The notes under the pieces were generated by a model, which saw only the letters and a list, made by a program, of their open reading frames with translations, ran no database searches and was not told the origin of the DNA. A program made the translations under genes and the position numbers. Positions 22,501-33,205 of a DNA stretch of 64,000 nucleotides are shown piece by piece. The DNA lies in contig OX246747.1 in NCBI GenBank assembly GCA_945910005.1, positions 40,213,353-40,277,352 on the forward strand, read 5' to 3'. The stretch comes from Isoperla grammatica. Taxonomy: Eukaryota > Arthropoda > Insecta > Plecoptera > Perlodidae. Numbering within the stretch: the first letter of the stretch is position 1; each line of letters begins with the position of its first letter.

Positions 22501-22569
22501 CTGTAATGTTTCGCGCATTGTTTCGAGTGCTGCGTCGCCGTCCTATCCTACCAGGGGGGAAGAGTGTTG

Positions 22570-22835
22570 GCTAAGCTCCTACCCTGTGAGACGAACGCTG
22601 CTCGCTGCTTTCTTTACCGCAAGCTACGCCCCCTGGCTTGGCTCCTACCCTGTGAGACAGACGCTGCTCGCTGGTATCTTCGCCGCAAGCTACACCCCCT
22701 GGCTTGGCTTCAACCCTCTGAGACGAACGCTGCTCGCTGGTATCTTCACCGCAAGCTACGCCCCCTGGCTTGGCTCCAACCCTCTAAGATGCAAGCTACG
22801 GTCTCCGCTACTCCACTGCAAGCTACGACTACAGT
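22570..22835 (+). repeat. 66-bp minisatellite, about 3.5 copies
   Basis: GAGACGAACGCTGCTCGCTG followed by GTATCTTCGCCGCAAGCTAC and CCCCTGGCTTGGCTCC recurs every 66 bp (22588, 22654, 22720). The unit is 22 codons, which keeps two plus frames open. There is no evidence of coding. Confidence 0.85.
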
Positions 22836-22856
22836 CCACTAGGTAGGTAGGCCTAA

Positions 22857-24630
22857 CCCAGCAAACACAAGGAGGTACTAAGGATGTACTCAGTTCATAC
22901 TACGCCGTCCTAGTAGGAAGATCTTAGGATATCCTTTAAGTATCCTAGGAGGTCTCAGTACTTCTTTAGTCCATCCTCACAACGCGCATAATGTCACAGG
23001 AAATAGGAGGTTTATCCTGTTAGTATGCACTGAGGGTGTTGTTAGGAGATCCTACTTATAGGAAGTCTGTACTGAAGATAGCTTCAGTCTGTTCTTAAGA
23101 GCTCCTTAGTCTCTCCTACTTAGGACTTAGGAGGCACCTCTTAATTTTAGGATGTCCTAGGAAGGACTTAGGAGGTCCCTCTTAGGACATCTTACAATTA
23201 AGAGGTGCCTCCTATTTGATTGCGTTCTTAATTACTTTACCTACCCCTGTTTCTTCTTTTTGCACTGGGCCCCATGCTAAAGCATAGAAAACAGTGCAAA
23301 ACATACCAAAGGTGTAGGTAAATCAATCGAACCTATCGATGGTATAATGACAAAGTATTTACCAGACACGCATTTCAATGCCGGTTAACGTTAACATAAT
23401 ATGTGCTCTGTGATTGGTTGTTGGGCGGTCTGAGGAAAGGCTGAGTTGAGGAGCACATGAGGAACGACTACGCATTTGACCCGTAGTGTGTGTTGTATTT
23501 TTTTAGAGTATTTGCACATCACTAAAAAACAGGACAGTAATGATTAAATCTCAACAACCTTAATGAAACAAATGCAGTTAACAATCTATAGGCATCTTTG
23601 CTAATGTTTACCTTAGTAAATAGTTATTATATATATCGTGAAGGGTGAATTCCACCAACTTAAAAATATCCCGGTCGCCAGATGCACGGGTCATACAAAA
23701 AAGAAAAACATAAAAAAAAAATAGCAAATAATTCCAAACTTAAAATGTATGAGGCCAATAAATACCAACATTTATGATTTAACATATTTTGGTCAACTTT
23801 GCTAATTTTAAACACATAATGAATGTTACTAAACAAAAATTGCTAATAATTAATTTCAAGAAAAGAAAAACACGGCAGTCAATTTACACAAGAGACTTTC
23901 TAGCAGTTATATCGTAGAATTTAGGCCCCCCAACATAAATGTTTTTGATTTCACTCGCTGACTGCAGTGGCGTAGCCATTCGGCAATTTCATGTTTGATG
24001 GCCGAGTGCTCTGCCCCACTGCAGGCCAAGACCTTCGGCACAGCATCTGATGAACAAAAATTCCAGGGTTATATCTATCTTATAGTGTCCACTGTCCATA
24101 CTTCTGTACACAGATGTGGTGTGCATGAAGCCATGTGGTACGCTTAGGTCTACCTAGGCCTACCCTAGGGCAACCATAACCATAAACATGAGGACATACG
24201 AACTAAATATAACAAGATGGTATTACTCACCAAAGCTTTCTTGACGAAGGATTTTCCTTTACGAACTACACAATTTTAAGTAAACTTATAATTAATAACC
24301 CCTATAATAGACTTTATAAAGGCTAAAGCCACCAACCGCCGTACAACCTGCGAAATCAAAGTGAGCGTGCCTGACTGCCTGAGCCCTCAAGCCTCGCAAG
24401 CGTCATTGCATCAGCATTTGTGGATTCTTCCTTTACAGGAGGTTGTTAGGAGGAATCTAGAACATCCTAATAGGATATCCTAATTCTAGCTCTTGCTTCC
24501 TAGTTTCAGTACATGAAACTATTTCTATGAGGTTGTTAGGAGGGATCTAGAACATCCTAATAGGATATCCTAGTTTTAGCACTGGCTTCCTAATTTTAGT
24601 ATCTCCTCAGGAGCTCCTGTGTTTGCTGGG
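22857..24630. mobile_element. TIR element with CCCAGCAAACACA ends
   Basis: The left end CCCAGCAAACACAAGGAG and the inverse of the right end, CCCAGCAAACACAGGAG, match over about 17 bases. Both ends continue into blocks of RGGAGGTnnTAAGGA / TCCTAATAGGATATCCTA repeats (22864-23230 and 24435-24615). These are subterminal inverted repeats around TCCTA. The 1.77-kb interior has no recognised transposase and contains a Harbinger-like fragment (23404-23482). The flanks are CCTAA and AAGCT, so the target duplication is at most 2 bp. Confidence 0.6.
23404..23482 (+). mobile_element. Harbinger-like MITE, single arm
   Basis: GCTCTGTGATTGG ... GGCTGAGTTGAGGAGCAC ... CGCATTTGACCC matches the right arm of the palindrome at 19260-19435. 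Its left arm is absent, so this is a truncated copy nested in the larger TIR element. Confidence 0.7.
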
Positions 24631-24639
24631 AAGCTCATT

Positions 24640-24975
24640 GCGTTGTCCTGATCTGGGCAGTACCTTCATTTTATTCATTCCTGTTTGCATTGTGTTGTTT
24701 TGTGTGTTTGTGTGTGCATGTGCGTGGAGATGCAAGATGCTTCTGTTGTCCAACATGTAGGCCTACTTCATCTCTGTTATTAGCAGGTGCGCGTTGGCTA
24801 AGCAGACAAGACAAGCAGGGAGAAAAGCAAGAGATGCAAATTGTTGTTGTTGTTTCTTGGTTTAGCAGTCTTCTGCTAGTAACAAACACATATTAGTTTT
24901 GACACTTATCTTCTTTTCATATTTGTCACTTTCCTTTCAGTTCACATCTAGTTATTTTACCACTATAAATGTTAC
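24640..24975. other. No gene; possible LINE 3' flank
   Basis: GT-rich and mixed sequence. The part from about 24900 may be the 3' untranslated region of the LINE that ends at about 24993. Confidence 0.4.
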
Positions 24976-24992
24976 GTCATCTTTACAAATTC

Positions 24993-25870
24993 TTAAACTT
25001 CTTTCTGTACGGCTTTTCTGTTCACATTTTCTTTAATTTTCTTCGGTAGCGTGTTGTAGATTTTTAGTCCTTTTACAAACAGAGACTTCTGGTGTGTCTC
25101 ATTGTTTTGGGTAAACATATGGAAATCCTCAGCTGACCTAGTTGTGTGTGAATGGATTTCCTTATTTTTCTGGTATAGATCTTTCATGTACACTTTTCTA
25201 TTTGTGTTTACAGCATCATGAATGAACATAATAGACTTGGTGACTATTTTCTGTTCCACTGATAGCCAGTTTAGTGTATCAAGCATGTCAATTCTGTGTG
25301 TTCTGTACTCACATTTTAGAATACTCCTCATTGCTCTGTTTTGGAGCTTTTGCATCTTCTCCATTTCACACTTTTCTATACCTAGAAGAATAGTAACACA
25401 GTATTCTAGATGGGGATTAATGATTGTGTTATAGATTAATCCCAGGGCCCATGTTGATACAAATTTGCTTATTCTGTGTAGGTAGCCTGTTTTTTGATTA
25501 ATTTTCTCGAACACATAACTCACATGCTCCTTGAAGTTTAAGAGGTAGTCCACTTGTACACCTAGGTATTTAACTGTTTCTTGAAAGGGTAGCACCTCAC
25601 CTTCTATTGTAATTTTTGCTCCACTGTAGATGTTCAAGATGTTGTCTCTTTGTATTTTTGATGTCGTTAAAAGGATTGCTACGGATTTCTTAGCGTTCAA
25701 TTTAAGTTTATTGCCAGCTAACCATTGTTCTATTCTTTTTAGGTCTTCGTTACTTTTGTTGCACATGTCTACGATGTCTCTTCCCACGATATACCCTAAT
25801 GTGTCGTCCGCAAAAAGGTTGATTTTGAGGAATTTTACAGTCTTGAACACACACACAGTCTTCACTTCAA
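24993..25870 (-). mobile_element. 5'-truncated LINE, reverse transcriptase C-terminal half
   Basis: The 301-residue minus-strand frame includes the catalytic FADDT box near residue 30. Next come a KLKLNAKKS segment and VKYLGVQVD with FKEHV (the region after the catalytic box in non-LTR enzymes). Then IINPHLEYC, a thumb region with LQNRAMRSIL, and the C-terminal SLFVKGLKIYNTLPKKIKE. This order is typical of the CR1/Jockey-group non-LTR retrotransposons. The first 25 or so residues do not fit the family, so the element begins at about 25860 and lacks the endonuclease and the front of the polymerase: a classic 5' truncation. The frame is still open, so insertion is fairly recent. It cannot be active. 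Confidence 0.88.
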
Positions 25871-25879
25871 GCAACAGAA

Positions 25880-26340
25880 GACGGTGGCCCTGGAACAAAC
25901 CAGGCGAACAAGGAACACATTGGGAGCTGAAAGTCTACGAGACAAGATGGGAGGAGATAATAACCAGCAGTGGTATGTACATTCGTACCTAGAGAGAATA
26001 AGGGTACGTTTCGAAACTAGCTGAATATGCCATTTTCGTGCTGAGGCCGTTCCGTAACCTCCTGAATATCATAAGCTGGGCGTTCCGTAACTTCCTGCGC
26101 CAGCATATTCAGCATCATGAAAACGCCAGCCGTTTGAGCGAGGGCATCGGCCAGCATTCACAAATCATCGCGGCGTTTTCAAAATCCAATACTTTAAAAG
26201 CTCGTCAAATTGTCAGGAATTATATAATTGGACCGTTATCTATACCACGCGTTGCAGGATTTTATTATCTTTCATGTCGTTATTGTCAGGAAACGATTAG
26301 AATATTGTTTTTTAATTTCATTACAAATTTTTAGCGCGCA
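25880..26340. repeat. Short inverted and direct repeats, GGCGTTCCGTAAC
   Basis: GCTGAATATG at about 26021 is inverted at about 26103 (CATATTCAGC). GGCCGTTCCGTAACCTCCTG and GGCGTTCCGTAACTTCCTG are direct repeats, and GGCGTTCCGAAAC occurs at about 26363. The block is more GC-rich than its flanks. A 98-residue plus frame covers it but has no recognised domain. Confidence 0.45.
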
Positions 26341-26595
26341 TTTCCTCCATCTTTTCACTTGTAGGCGTTCCGAAACACTTGACAAAATGTGACGATGGGA
26401 CGTGCTAGCTGTTGCTGGAACCCCATCATTTTCAGGAGGTCTCGGAATATACCCTTCTTGAATCTGTGAACGTCGATCAACATTTGCCCGTGCAGGAAAC
26501 AGATAGTTTAGATGACAAACTAGGACATTTTATGCCAACTGGGCTCTTGATCACTCACAATATGTAGAAATATTAACTTGAACTTAAAACGAGTA

Positions 26596-27452
26596 CAGTC
26601 AAACCCGTCTAAAACGTTCCCTTTCATTACATTTTCCCGCTAATGACGTCCAAAATTATAGGTCTTGAAAATACATTCATAAGTGTAATGTTAAAAATAC
26701 CCGTGCGCAAAACGTTCCCGTACGCTACGTTTTCCCGCCTAATACGTGAAAATAACCATCGATTTATGTCTTGCTTGCCGATGAGATACGTTTTCACCAA
26801 TCTCTGGCATGCGAGATAGTTCTCGACCCACATTTGTAGCGACGTTACAAAAGATAACGTTCGTGTAGCAGGTACCGGCCTCCCACTGCATGTGTGTTGT
26901 GCATCATCTGCGCATGCGCGGGCCGCCCAAGGTCAAGTCTACGTGAAAACTGCAGGGTAGGCGAAGCTGCCAGTTGCTGCCAGTCAGTCTTTGTATACTG
27001 ACATGCGGACTGTCATTGGCCAGCCGCCGGCTAAGCTGTCGCCAGATAAGTGTTGGTCGCTTGGTGGTGAGGGGGGAGGGGGGTGCGATGAAAGGAGAGA
27101 CCAGCTGGCAGTTGCCTGCCTGCCAGCCAAGGCCACTCGCTAGCGCCTAGACAAAGCTTGCGACTGTCGGCCGGGAAGGATGGGGGGGGGGGGGGGCGAG
27201 CGGCTCACTGCCTGAACACGACCCTAATCCCTGCACCCCCTTGCCCGCCCGCATTCCACAGTTAATCACGAGCGATGTTGGTAATTTCACACTAGTTCAT
27301 TGCCCCCTAAGTGCCCTTAGGCACAGATGATGTTTTGACACACGTGCGACCACAAAAATAGTTGAAAATAAATTTTGGTTTTTAATACGTTTTCCCCGAG
27401 ATACGTTCAATTAAAGGTGTCACTCTGAAAACGTATTAGGCGGGTTTGACTG
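26596..27452. mobile_element. pogo/Tigger-like element with TA duplication
   Basis: The ends are CAGTCAAACCCGTCTAAAACG and its inverse (CGTATTAGGCGGGTTTGACTG), each flanked by TA (26594-26595, 27453-27454). CAGT...ACTG ends with TA duplication are the signature of pogo-group Tc1/mariner transposons. Internal ACGTTTTCCCGC motifs repeat near both ends, plausible binding sites. The 857-bp element has no transposase frame. Its interior (about 26880-27260) is GC-rich with poly-G. Confidence 0.85.
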
Positions 27453-27454
27453 TA

Positions 27455-28224
27455 ATTAAGTATCATGAGCTTTGTTTGCGTGTCCTACACTTTACACTAG
27501 TGTAAGTTGGTGTCAGTGCTGAATCGTTCTTTTGTACCCATGTAAGTAGGTATAAATATATCTGTGGCATTCACGTAGTCGGTGCAGGAGATCTTTACAC
27601 ATTCGTTTATTGTTGCATATTCAATGTTGCCTAAATGGCTAATAATGTGTTTATTACAAATGTATTTAATCCTGATTACATTTAAATGTTTTATGAACAT
27701 GGTCACATGTTGACGTGATAACCGTGCATACCAGGTTCAATCCCGCCTGTCCGTCAGTTCTTTCATCTCCATTTAGTCTCGATCAGCATCGTTGCCAAAA
27801 TATGAAACTTATAACCCGAATATAATTTCTCCACTCTATAAAACTCCTTCCAACCAATTTAGCCCAGGGACGACACAATGATGAAATCTATTGCGATCTT
27901 ACAATAATAGTGTAACGTTCTTCTTTACAGATCACCATAGCTCAACACATAGTTCAACTCATCGTGCGCGTATAGTTCAATTCAGTGCAACGAATAGGTA
28001 CCAAGATTGGCCACTGATGGCGCTAGCAAAAACGAATGAAGTGCTCAAAGTGGCAATGTCGCGCAACAACCTGCTGAAGCAGCGTCGTTCTTCCTACGTC
28101 GATAATGGCAAATTGTGAAAATTGTTTAATTAAGTACGGCTTTAAAAATTTTTGGGCAGATTATGAGTACCATCAGTAAATCTTAAAAAGGCAAGACACC
28201 ATTGTAATCGGGACACATTTTAGA
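27455..28224. other. No gene; B-box-like string at about 27741
   Basis: AT-rich sequence. ACCAGGTTCAATCCCGCC resembles a polymerase III B box but lacks a paired A box or stems, so no tRNA or SINE is called. Confidence 0.45.
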
Positions 28225-28355
28225 CGAACAAACAACAAATAACACACAACAAACACAAACAAAACAAGACAATAAAAACGAAACAAAAACACAAAACAAA
28301 ACAACAAAACAAAATAAATGCATATAGCAAGAAAAAAAAACACAAAACAAAAACA
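28225..28355 (+). repeat. CAAAA-rich low-complexity tract
   Basis: About 130 bases of irregular (ACAAAA)n-type sequence with almost no G or T. Confidence 0.85.
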
Positions 28356-29270
28356 AGATATATATAACCGCGTAATGAAATCTTCATCAGTTAGTTGCTA
28401 AATTCGGCCACATATAGCGCTGTATGTACTAACACATGGTGCCTATAGGGCATCTCATATTGCAACGTATGATGCAGCCATGCCGTCCAATCCATGGTCT
28501 CTATTGTAGATCCTTCCACCAAATATCAAAACTATAATAACAATCGTATACATATTAATTAATATTCTTAATTCTACTTCTACATAATGTCACTTTCTAG
28601 ATTATCATATGTAAGCTTGTAATTAATGCAACATGTCAATTATTATATCTTGTAATTATTTTTTTAAGAATGCAAACTTATTTATGCTCAAAAAGAAATT
28701 TTAACATTAAACAAAAGAGAGAAATATACATGATATGGAATGGAACTTTTGAGATTGCTCAAGTATTGGAAGTTTGGAATTGAAATCAGTAAAAATTTAC
28801 AAAAATCCACTGTGACTATGACTAATTATTAAAGGCCTATTTTCACATACAAGTGAGTATTTTTTGTTTTCAAATAGACATTAAAAAAATAAGAAAACCG
28901 CAGTTTATGGCAACTTTGGCCGAGGCCTACTCCCCCTACAATGATTTGTTTTGACGCGCGCCTCAGGGCATGTGACGTTGGATGCGGGCCGAGCGGCTGG
29001 GCGAGGCGCGACTCGGGTAGGAACACCCGTTGCGTGGTGCAGTAAGGGGTTGACACTTGACAGTCTGTATGGATGGTTGTTTCTCAGATTTGCTTCAAGA
29101 TTCTAATGAATAGTTTTATCAAAGATTAGGTTTTATTAATAACTTATGTGAGTGCTAATATCCAGCAGTTTATTAAGAGAGTGCACGGACAAGTGGATTG
29201 TATAGAGTACGTCTTTAGGTTCTAGTTGATTATTTGTAGTTGTAGTTTCATTATGCTTGTTGTGGAGACA
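28356..29270. other. No recognised feature
   Basis: AT-rich sequence. The short minus frame at 28829-29056 has no recognised motif. Confidence 0.5.
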
Positions 29271-29650
29271 TTAAGAGCGAAGGATACCTTTACGTCAAAA
29301 ACCGCAGAAAATTTTCATTTTCGAATTATATCTCAAGATTGAAACACAAAATCGAAAATCTGAGAAACCATAGCGCTGTGGTTTGGTAAGCCCTACATAC
29401 TGAATGATAAATGTATTTAACGTTATAATCAGCATGACTGTGATAACGATTTCCCTAGTAATTTAAGGAAATCGTTATCACAGTCATACTGATAATAACG
29501 TTAAATATATTTATCATTCAGTGTGTAGGGCTGACCAAATCACAGCGCTATGATTTCTCAGATTTTCAATTTTGTGTTTCAATCTTTAGATATAATTAAA
29601 AAATGAAAATTGTCTGCGGTTTTTGACGTAGAGGTATCCCTCCCTCTTAA
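29271..29650. mobile_element. 380-bp near-perfect palindrome (fold-back MITE)
   Basis: The arms 29271-29454 and 29467-29650 are inverses around a 12-base loop, CTAGTAATTTAA. Tip and base positions share the same centre (29460.5), so the arms carry substitutions but essentially no net indel. The outer ends read TTAAGAG...CTCTTAA. TTAA at both ends fits a TTAA-type duplication (piggyBac-like), but TTAA is self-complementary, so this cannot be told from arm sequence. A transcript would form a hairpin of about 180 pairs. No frame of interest. Confidence 0.85.
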
Positions 29651-29757
29651 GCATAACGGACATTGTAAGTGTCAAAACTGTTATGTTATTATTGTAAATG
29701 GCCATATAGACTATAGTGTACGTATCGTACCAGGACCAGCTATATTAATAAGTAATC

Positions 29758-30605
29758 ATGGTATTAAATTGTTGTGCGTACGGATGCAATAACAGTAAAT
29801 CCGATCGACATGTCGTTTCACCGTTTTCCAAACAGGGACATATCTCCAGTGCCTTTGGGTTTTTAGCCAGTGCGACATAAAAACTGGCTATCAAAAATTA
29901 ATAGTAAGAACTCTGTAGGCCTACCAAGCAAATACACTCGTGTATGTTCCGAACATTTTATTAAAGACGACTATGAAACTACCAATAGTTTGAAAATGGA
30001 AAATGAATCTAATGAAAAAAAAAATCGAAACGTGTGTTAAAAAAATGAGCAGTTCCGTCTGTCAAATTGAGAGGCAGCATTGATACCCCTTTAAAAACAG
30101 AGCGACGTACATGTTACCTTGCCGCTCGAAACAAGCATCGTCCGTTATTGAAAACATTTAAACCCAAAGTGTCCAAAGTACATCTCCACATCACGCTGTA
30201 CTACTCTACGATTAATGTTTATGTAATGACGACTCACTAAATCACGAAACATTTCAGAATAAACCTAAAGAGATAGAAATAAAATTTGACCTTGATATTG
30301 AAACACTAATAAGAGCTAACCAGTTTGCGGAGGGGGTGACGGGTGCAAGTTCGGAAAGTAAAACCGATGAAATGAACGACCACGACGTATCGTTTGAAAC
30401 AGATGATTTTGACGAATGTGAATCTATCAATGATAGTGAGAGTGATCACATCGATGACGATCAATTCAATACGATGACAATACAAGTTCCTCCAAGCCAA
30501 GCATACACCCTTCAACTGTCCGATAGCGGTCGGGGCGGTGGGGCGCGCCATGGATGGCTAGTAACAGAAGATTTTGATTTTTTCTTCGCTACTGAGCGAA
30601 GATGA
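29758..30605 (+). pseudogene. THAP-domain protein, decayed
   Basis: An ATG opens MVLNCCAYGCNNSKSDRHV, giving the THAP C-x(2-4)-C pair. A shift of one base later follows FHRFPNRD, the conserved FP element. Back in frame come KNWLSKINS (the conserved Trp) and VCSEHFIKDDYE, the C-S-x-HF-x(3)-D-(F/Y) end of a THAP zinc finger. The finger is therefore complete but split by frameshifts. Downstream, after further stops, an acidic segment is open to 30605 (VSFETDDFDECESINDSESD, ending near FFFATERR). THAP fingers bind DNA in P-element transposases and in host THAP proteins derived from them. No catalytic RNaseH-like region is seen. The palindrome 108 bp upstream may or may not belong to the same element. 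Confidence 0.75.
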
Positions 30606-31229
30606 GTGAGCGCGGCACAGCTCGCATCCAACTACGTCACGCGTGTGACGTCACCCAATGAACATTCTTGTGTAAATTGCTCATAACTTGTTTAAATACG
30701 GACCGATTTCTTTCATTTTTGTTCCTAAATTCTTTAAATAATTCAAGGTCTGACATAGTTGAACTACAACGCTAGATGACAATATGCCTTTAATGATCAT
30801 GTAGTAATATAAAAAACGAAGACTGGTTTGCATAAAGCAGCTCTACACCCCTTTATAGTTTATATCCCAGTAAATTAAATCAAATAAAGTTACCACAAGA
30901 TATAAGATAAGATAAACAAAAAACAATCACTTGAACAAATCTCAAATTTTTCTCTTAAGTAAATAGATTATTAAAGGGCTTTTATAGTACGAGTCAATTT
31001 GTTTATAACTAAATGTAATTGATAAAAAGATGCATACAATATGTGTTAGTTACTGCGACGCTTATTGGGATGTTGCCACGTGACAAGACCTGATCGCTCT
31101 GTGTATGCCGCGGTGGTTGTCCCTCGTTGTCTGCAGGTCGATGTATGTACACGTGGTCTCACGGTGCGCAGGTCGAGTGTGGTCGTGCTTTGAGGTTTTT
31201 GCATTGCTAAGGTGGTGAGGGTTCATCTT
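30606..31229. other. No recognised gene
   Basis: Contains the CpG-rich palindromic string TACGTCACGCGTGTGACGTCAC at about 30633, which may belong to the end of the THAP-bearing element. The rest is AT-rich. Confidence 0.45.
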
Positions 31230-31670
31230 TCAGGTGTTGTTCGGTCGCCGTTTTCGTTTTTCCAGAGTTTTATTTAGAGATTTGTTTCCGTCGCTGATAT
31301 CACTCGTGTTCAGGGGTTGTTTCTTCGTTTGTCCCCTAGGTGCCGAGAAGACGTCGGGGGTTAGTTCGTTTTGGGGATCAAAGTTAGACGGCCAAGACCC
31401 GCTCACGTCTGCAAGTTGGGAGATAGCGTTGTTGCATTGTCGTTGACTATGTTGACTGTGTGGGGACGATGCTATAGCTGGATGTGTTCGTGGTGACGTC
31501 ACTGTGGCAATATTCCATCCAGCAAGTGTAGTTGATGGTTTCAAATCACAGTTCGGGTAGATTTTCAGTTCTTTGAACAGAACATTATCAGAATAATGTA
31601 ACTGCATTAACATCACGCAGCCCTTTAAATATCTTTGTTTTGTTAATACTAGTTTTAATTTCAATCTCAA
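31230..31670 (-). CDS. Unrecognised open frame, 146 residues
   Basis: The minus frame reads MRLKLKLVLTKQ at the start. From about residue 40 it becomes a polar, disordered-looking segment with THPAIASSPHSQHSQRQCNN, NFDPQNELTPDVFS and a basic end, KTLEKRKRRPNNT. Composition (Ser, Asn, Pro, Gln, Lys) and codon spread look more protein-like than most frames in this window. The first 40 residues lie in AT-rich sequence bordering the duplicated block and may not be coding; the true start could be an upstream splice acceptor. I do not recognise the family. It could be an exon, a retroelement fragment or chance. Confidence 0.3.
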   Translation of the reverse strand: MRLKLKLVLTKQRYLKGCVMLMQLHYSDNVLFKELKIYPNCDLKPSTTLAGWNIATVTSPRTHPAIASSPHSQHSQRQCNNAISQLADVSGSWPSNFDPQNELTPDVFSAPRGQTKKQPLNTSDISDGNKSLNKTLEKRKRRPNNT

Positions 31671-32905
31671 ATACCTTGTAAGGTAATAAGTTAGTTATGG
31701 GTGTAAAGTTAATGTGCAATGTAAGTTGTACCAAGTAGCGTTATATAGGCTAGCTACGTGTGAAGTGTTATTCAATTTTTAAATATGAAAATATTTATGA
31801 TGTTTGAAACTCAAGTAAATTGTTCTATTATAATTTATAATAATAAAGTGGCCCTGTATTTATGCCAAAGATAGTTATTAAGTTGTGCACAGTGTGTATG
31901 AAGAGATGTGCCAGTGACAATTAAGAAAAACATTTCTATCTACACTTCTTAAAACATACTTCTTCAAGAATTATGGCAGAAAGACACTGACAATTACTTT
32001 CTGATCTACTCAAGAACTATTATTTCAAATGTATTGTTGTGTTAGTATTCCCTTGTAATCCGTCTAGGGCAGTACATACATCGCTCAAGAGTCAAGACCG
32101 AGATACCCGCTTGACTAGCAGGTAGTTGACATGCTACAGGTGGCCAGCACCCTGGATCAAAGGTGGTGAGTAGTCTGTATGCACTAAGTTGTCTTGCACA
32201 AAATAAGAAGGCACTAGGGTGTGCGAGCCTTGATTACGTATATTATTAAAATTTACAACCAACAGATGTCTCATTGTGTATAACATATTGGTACCATTAC
32301 CACAATGACTGCCTATGTTGTTGTAGTTGTAGGCTGCCACCTCTTATGTATGCATGACCTTGTGAAGTGGCTAATACAAAGTTAAAAGTGACAGGTTAAA
32401 TAATGGTTATATAGGCAGGCTAACATTAGTTTGCTTCCCTTGTTTTAGTATGACTTTATAGTGTTGTCTCAATCCAATCTTATGAGTCTTTGGAAAAGTA
32501 ACTGCAATCTGCAGCTTAAATGTTTGACAACTATCATGATAATATGTGTGCGTCTCTGTTAAGTTTCTGTATTGAAAAAGCTATGTAATGATGTGTACAG
32601 AGTGCAGTTGAGACGTCCCTAATATCTTAGACACGGTTACAGGTTGTCTATGCCCACTTGCTGTGCCCAACTCAAGCAGTTTCACTCACTTGCTCAATGT
32701 TCTGCAAACACTTTGGAGGCCCACCAAAACCAGCTTCTCCACCACTAGCATCCAGGTTAGTTGCACACTGTTCTGGTTTGAAGTCTGGTTTCTTTGGTTG
32801 TTTATTTCTTCATACAAACAAAATACATTGCAAGGAACTTGTTTCGAGCATGTTACCGATACCTCTATTAATGATATAATAAATTACCAAGAAAGATTTA
32901 AGCAA
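31669..32905 (+). repeat. 1.2-kb duplicated block, copy A
   Basis: This block matches 36110-37403 in order throughout, from AATACCTTGTA through GCAATGTAAGTTGTACCAAG, GAATTATGGCAGAAAGACAC, CTCAAGAGTCAAGACCGAGA, GTGGCCAGCACCCTGGATCA and CATCCAGGTTAGTTGCACAC to AATTACCAAGAAAGATTTAA. The 31970-32155 part is almost identical between copies. Exon-like segments exist in both (TTACAG | GTTGTCTATG ... CATCCAG | GTTAGT at about 32642-32754 here), but no frame is open in both copies. The copies lie in the same orientation 4.4 kb apart. Confidence 0.88.
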
Positions 32906-33007
32906 TGAAAGAGGGCATTAGCTCAGCATGGGGTTGACCATAACCTCTCATTTAGGCCTAAGTATTTTACTATGAGAGTTGGTTTCCATTTCTTTCAGTT
33001 GGCGGCT

Positions 33008-33205
33008 GTATGATGCTGTTCCCGTTATCTGCGCGCCAAACATACTTGACCATAAAATACATGTGAATGCTGTTCCCGTTATCTGCGCACTAGACATACT
33101 TGGCCCGAACTCCACGTGAATGCTGCTCCCATTACCTGCACGCCAGACATACTTGACCCTGAACGTGTGAATGCTGTTCCCGTTATCTGCGCACCAGACA
33201 TACTT
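33008..33205 (+). repeat. 51-57-bp minisatellite, four copies
   Basis: ATGCTGTTCCCGTTATCTGC followed by GCNCYARACATACTTG recurs at about 33014, 33067, 33118 and 33168. Spacing varies from 50 to 57 bp. Confidence 0.85.

Noticed and set aside
27725..27765. GGTTCAATCCC as a tRNA or SINE head
   Set aside because: The B box is imperfect and no other tRNA part is visible.
32910..32960. GGGCATTAGCTCAGCATGG as a tRNA A box
   Set aside because: No B box or cloverleaf pairing follows at the right distance.
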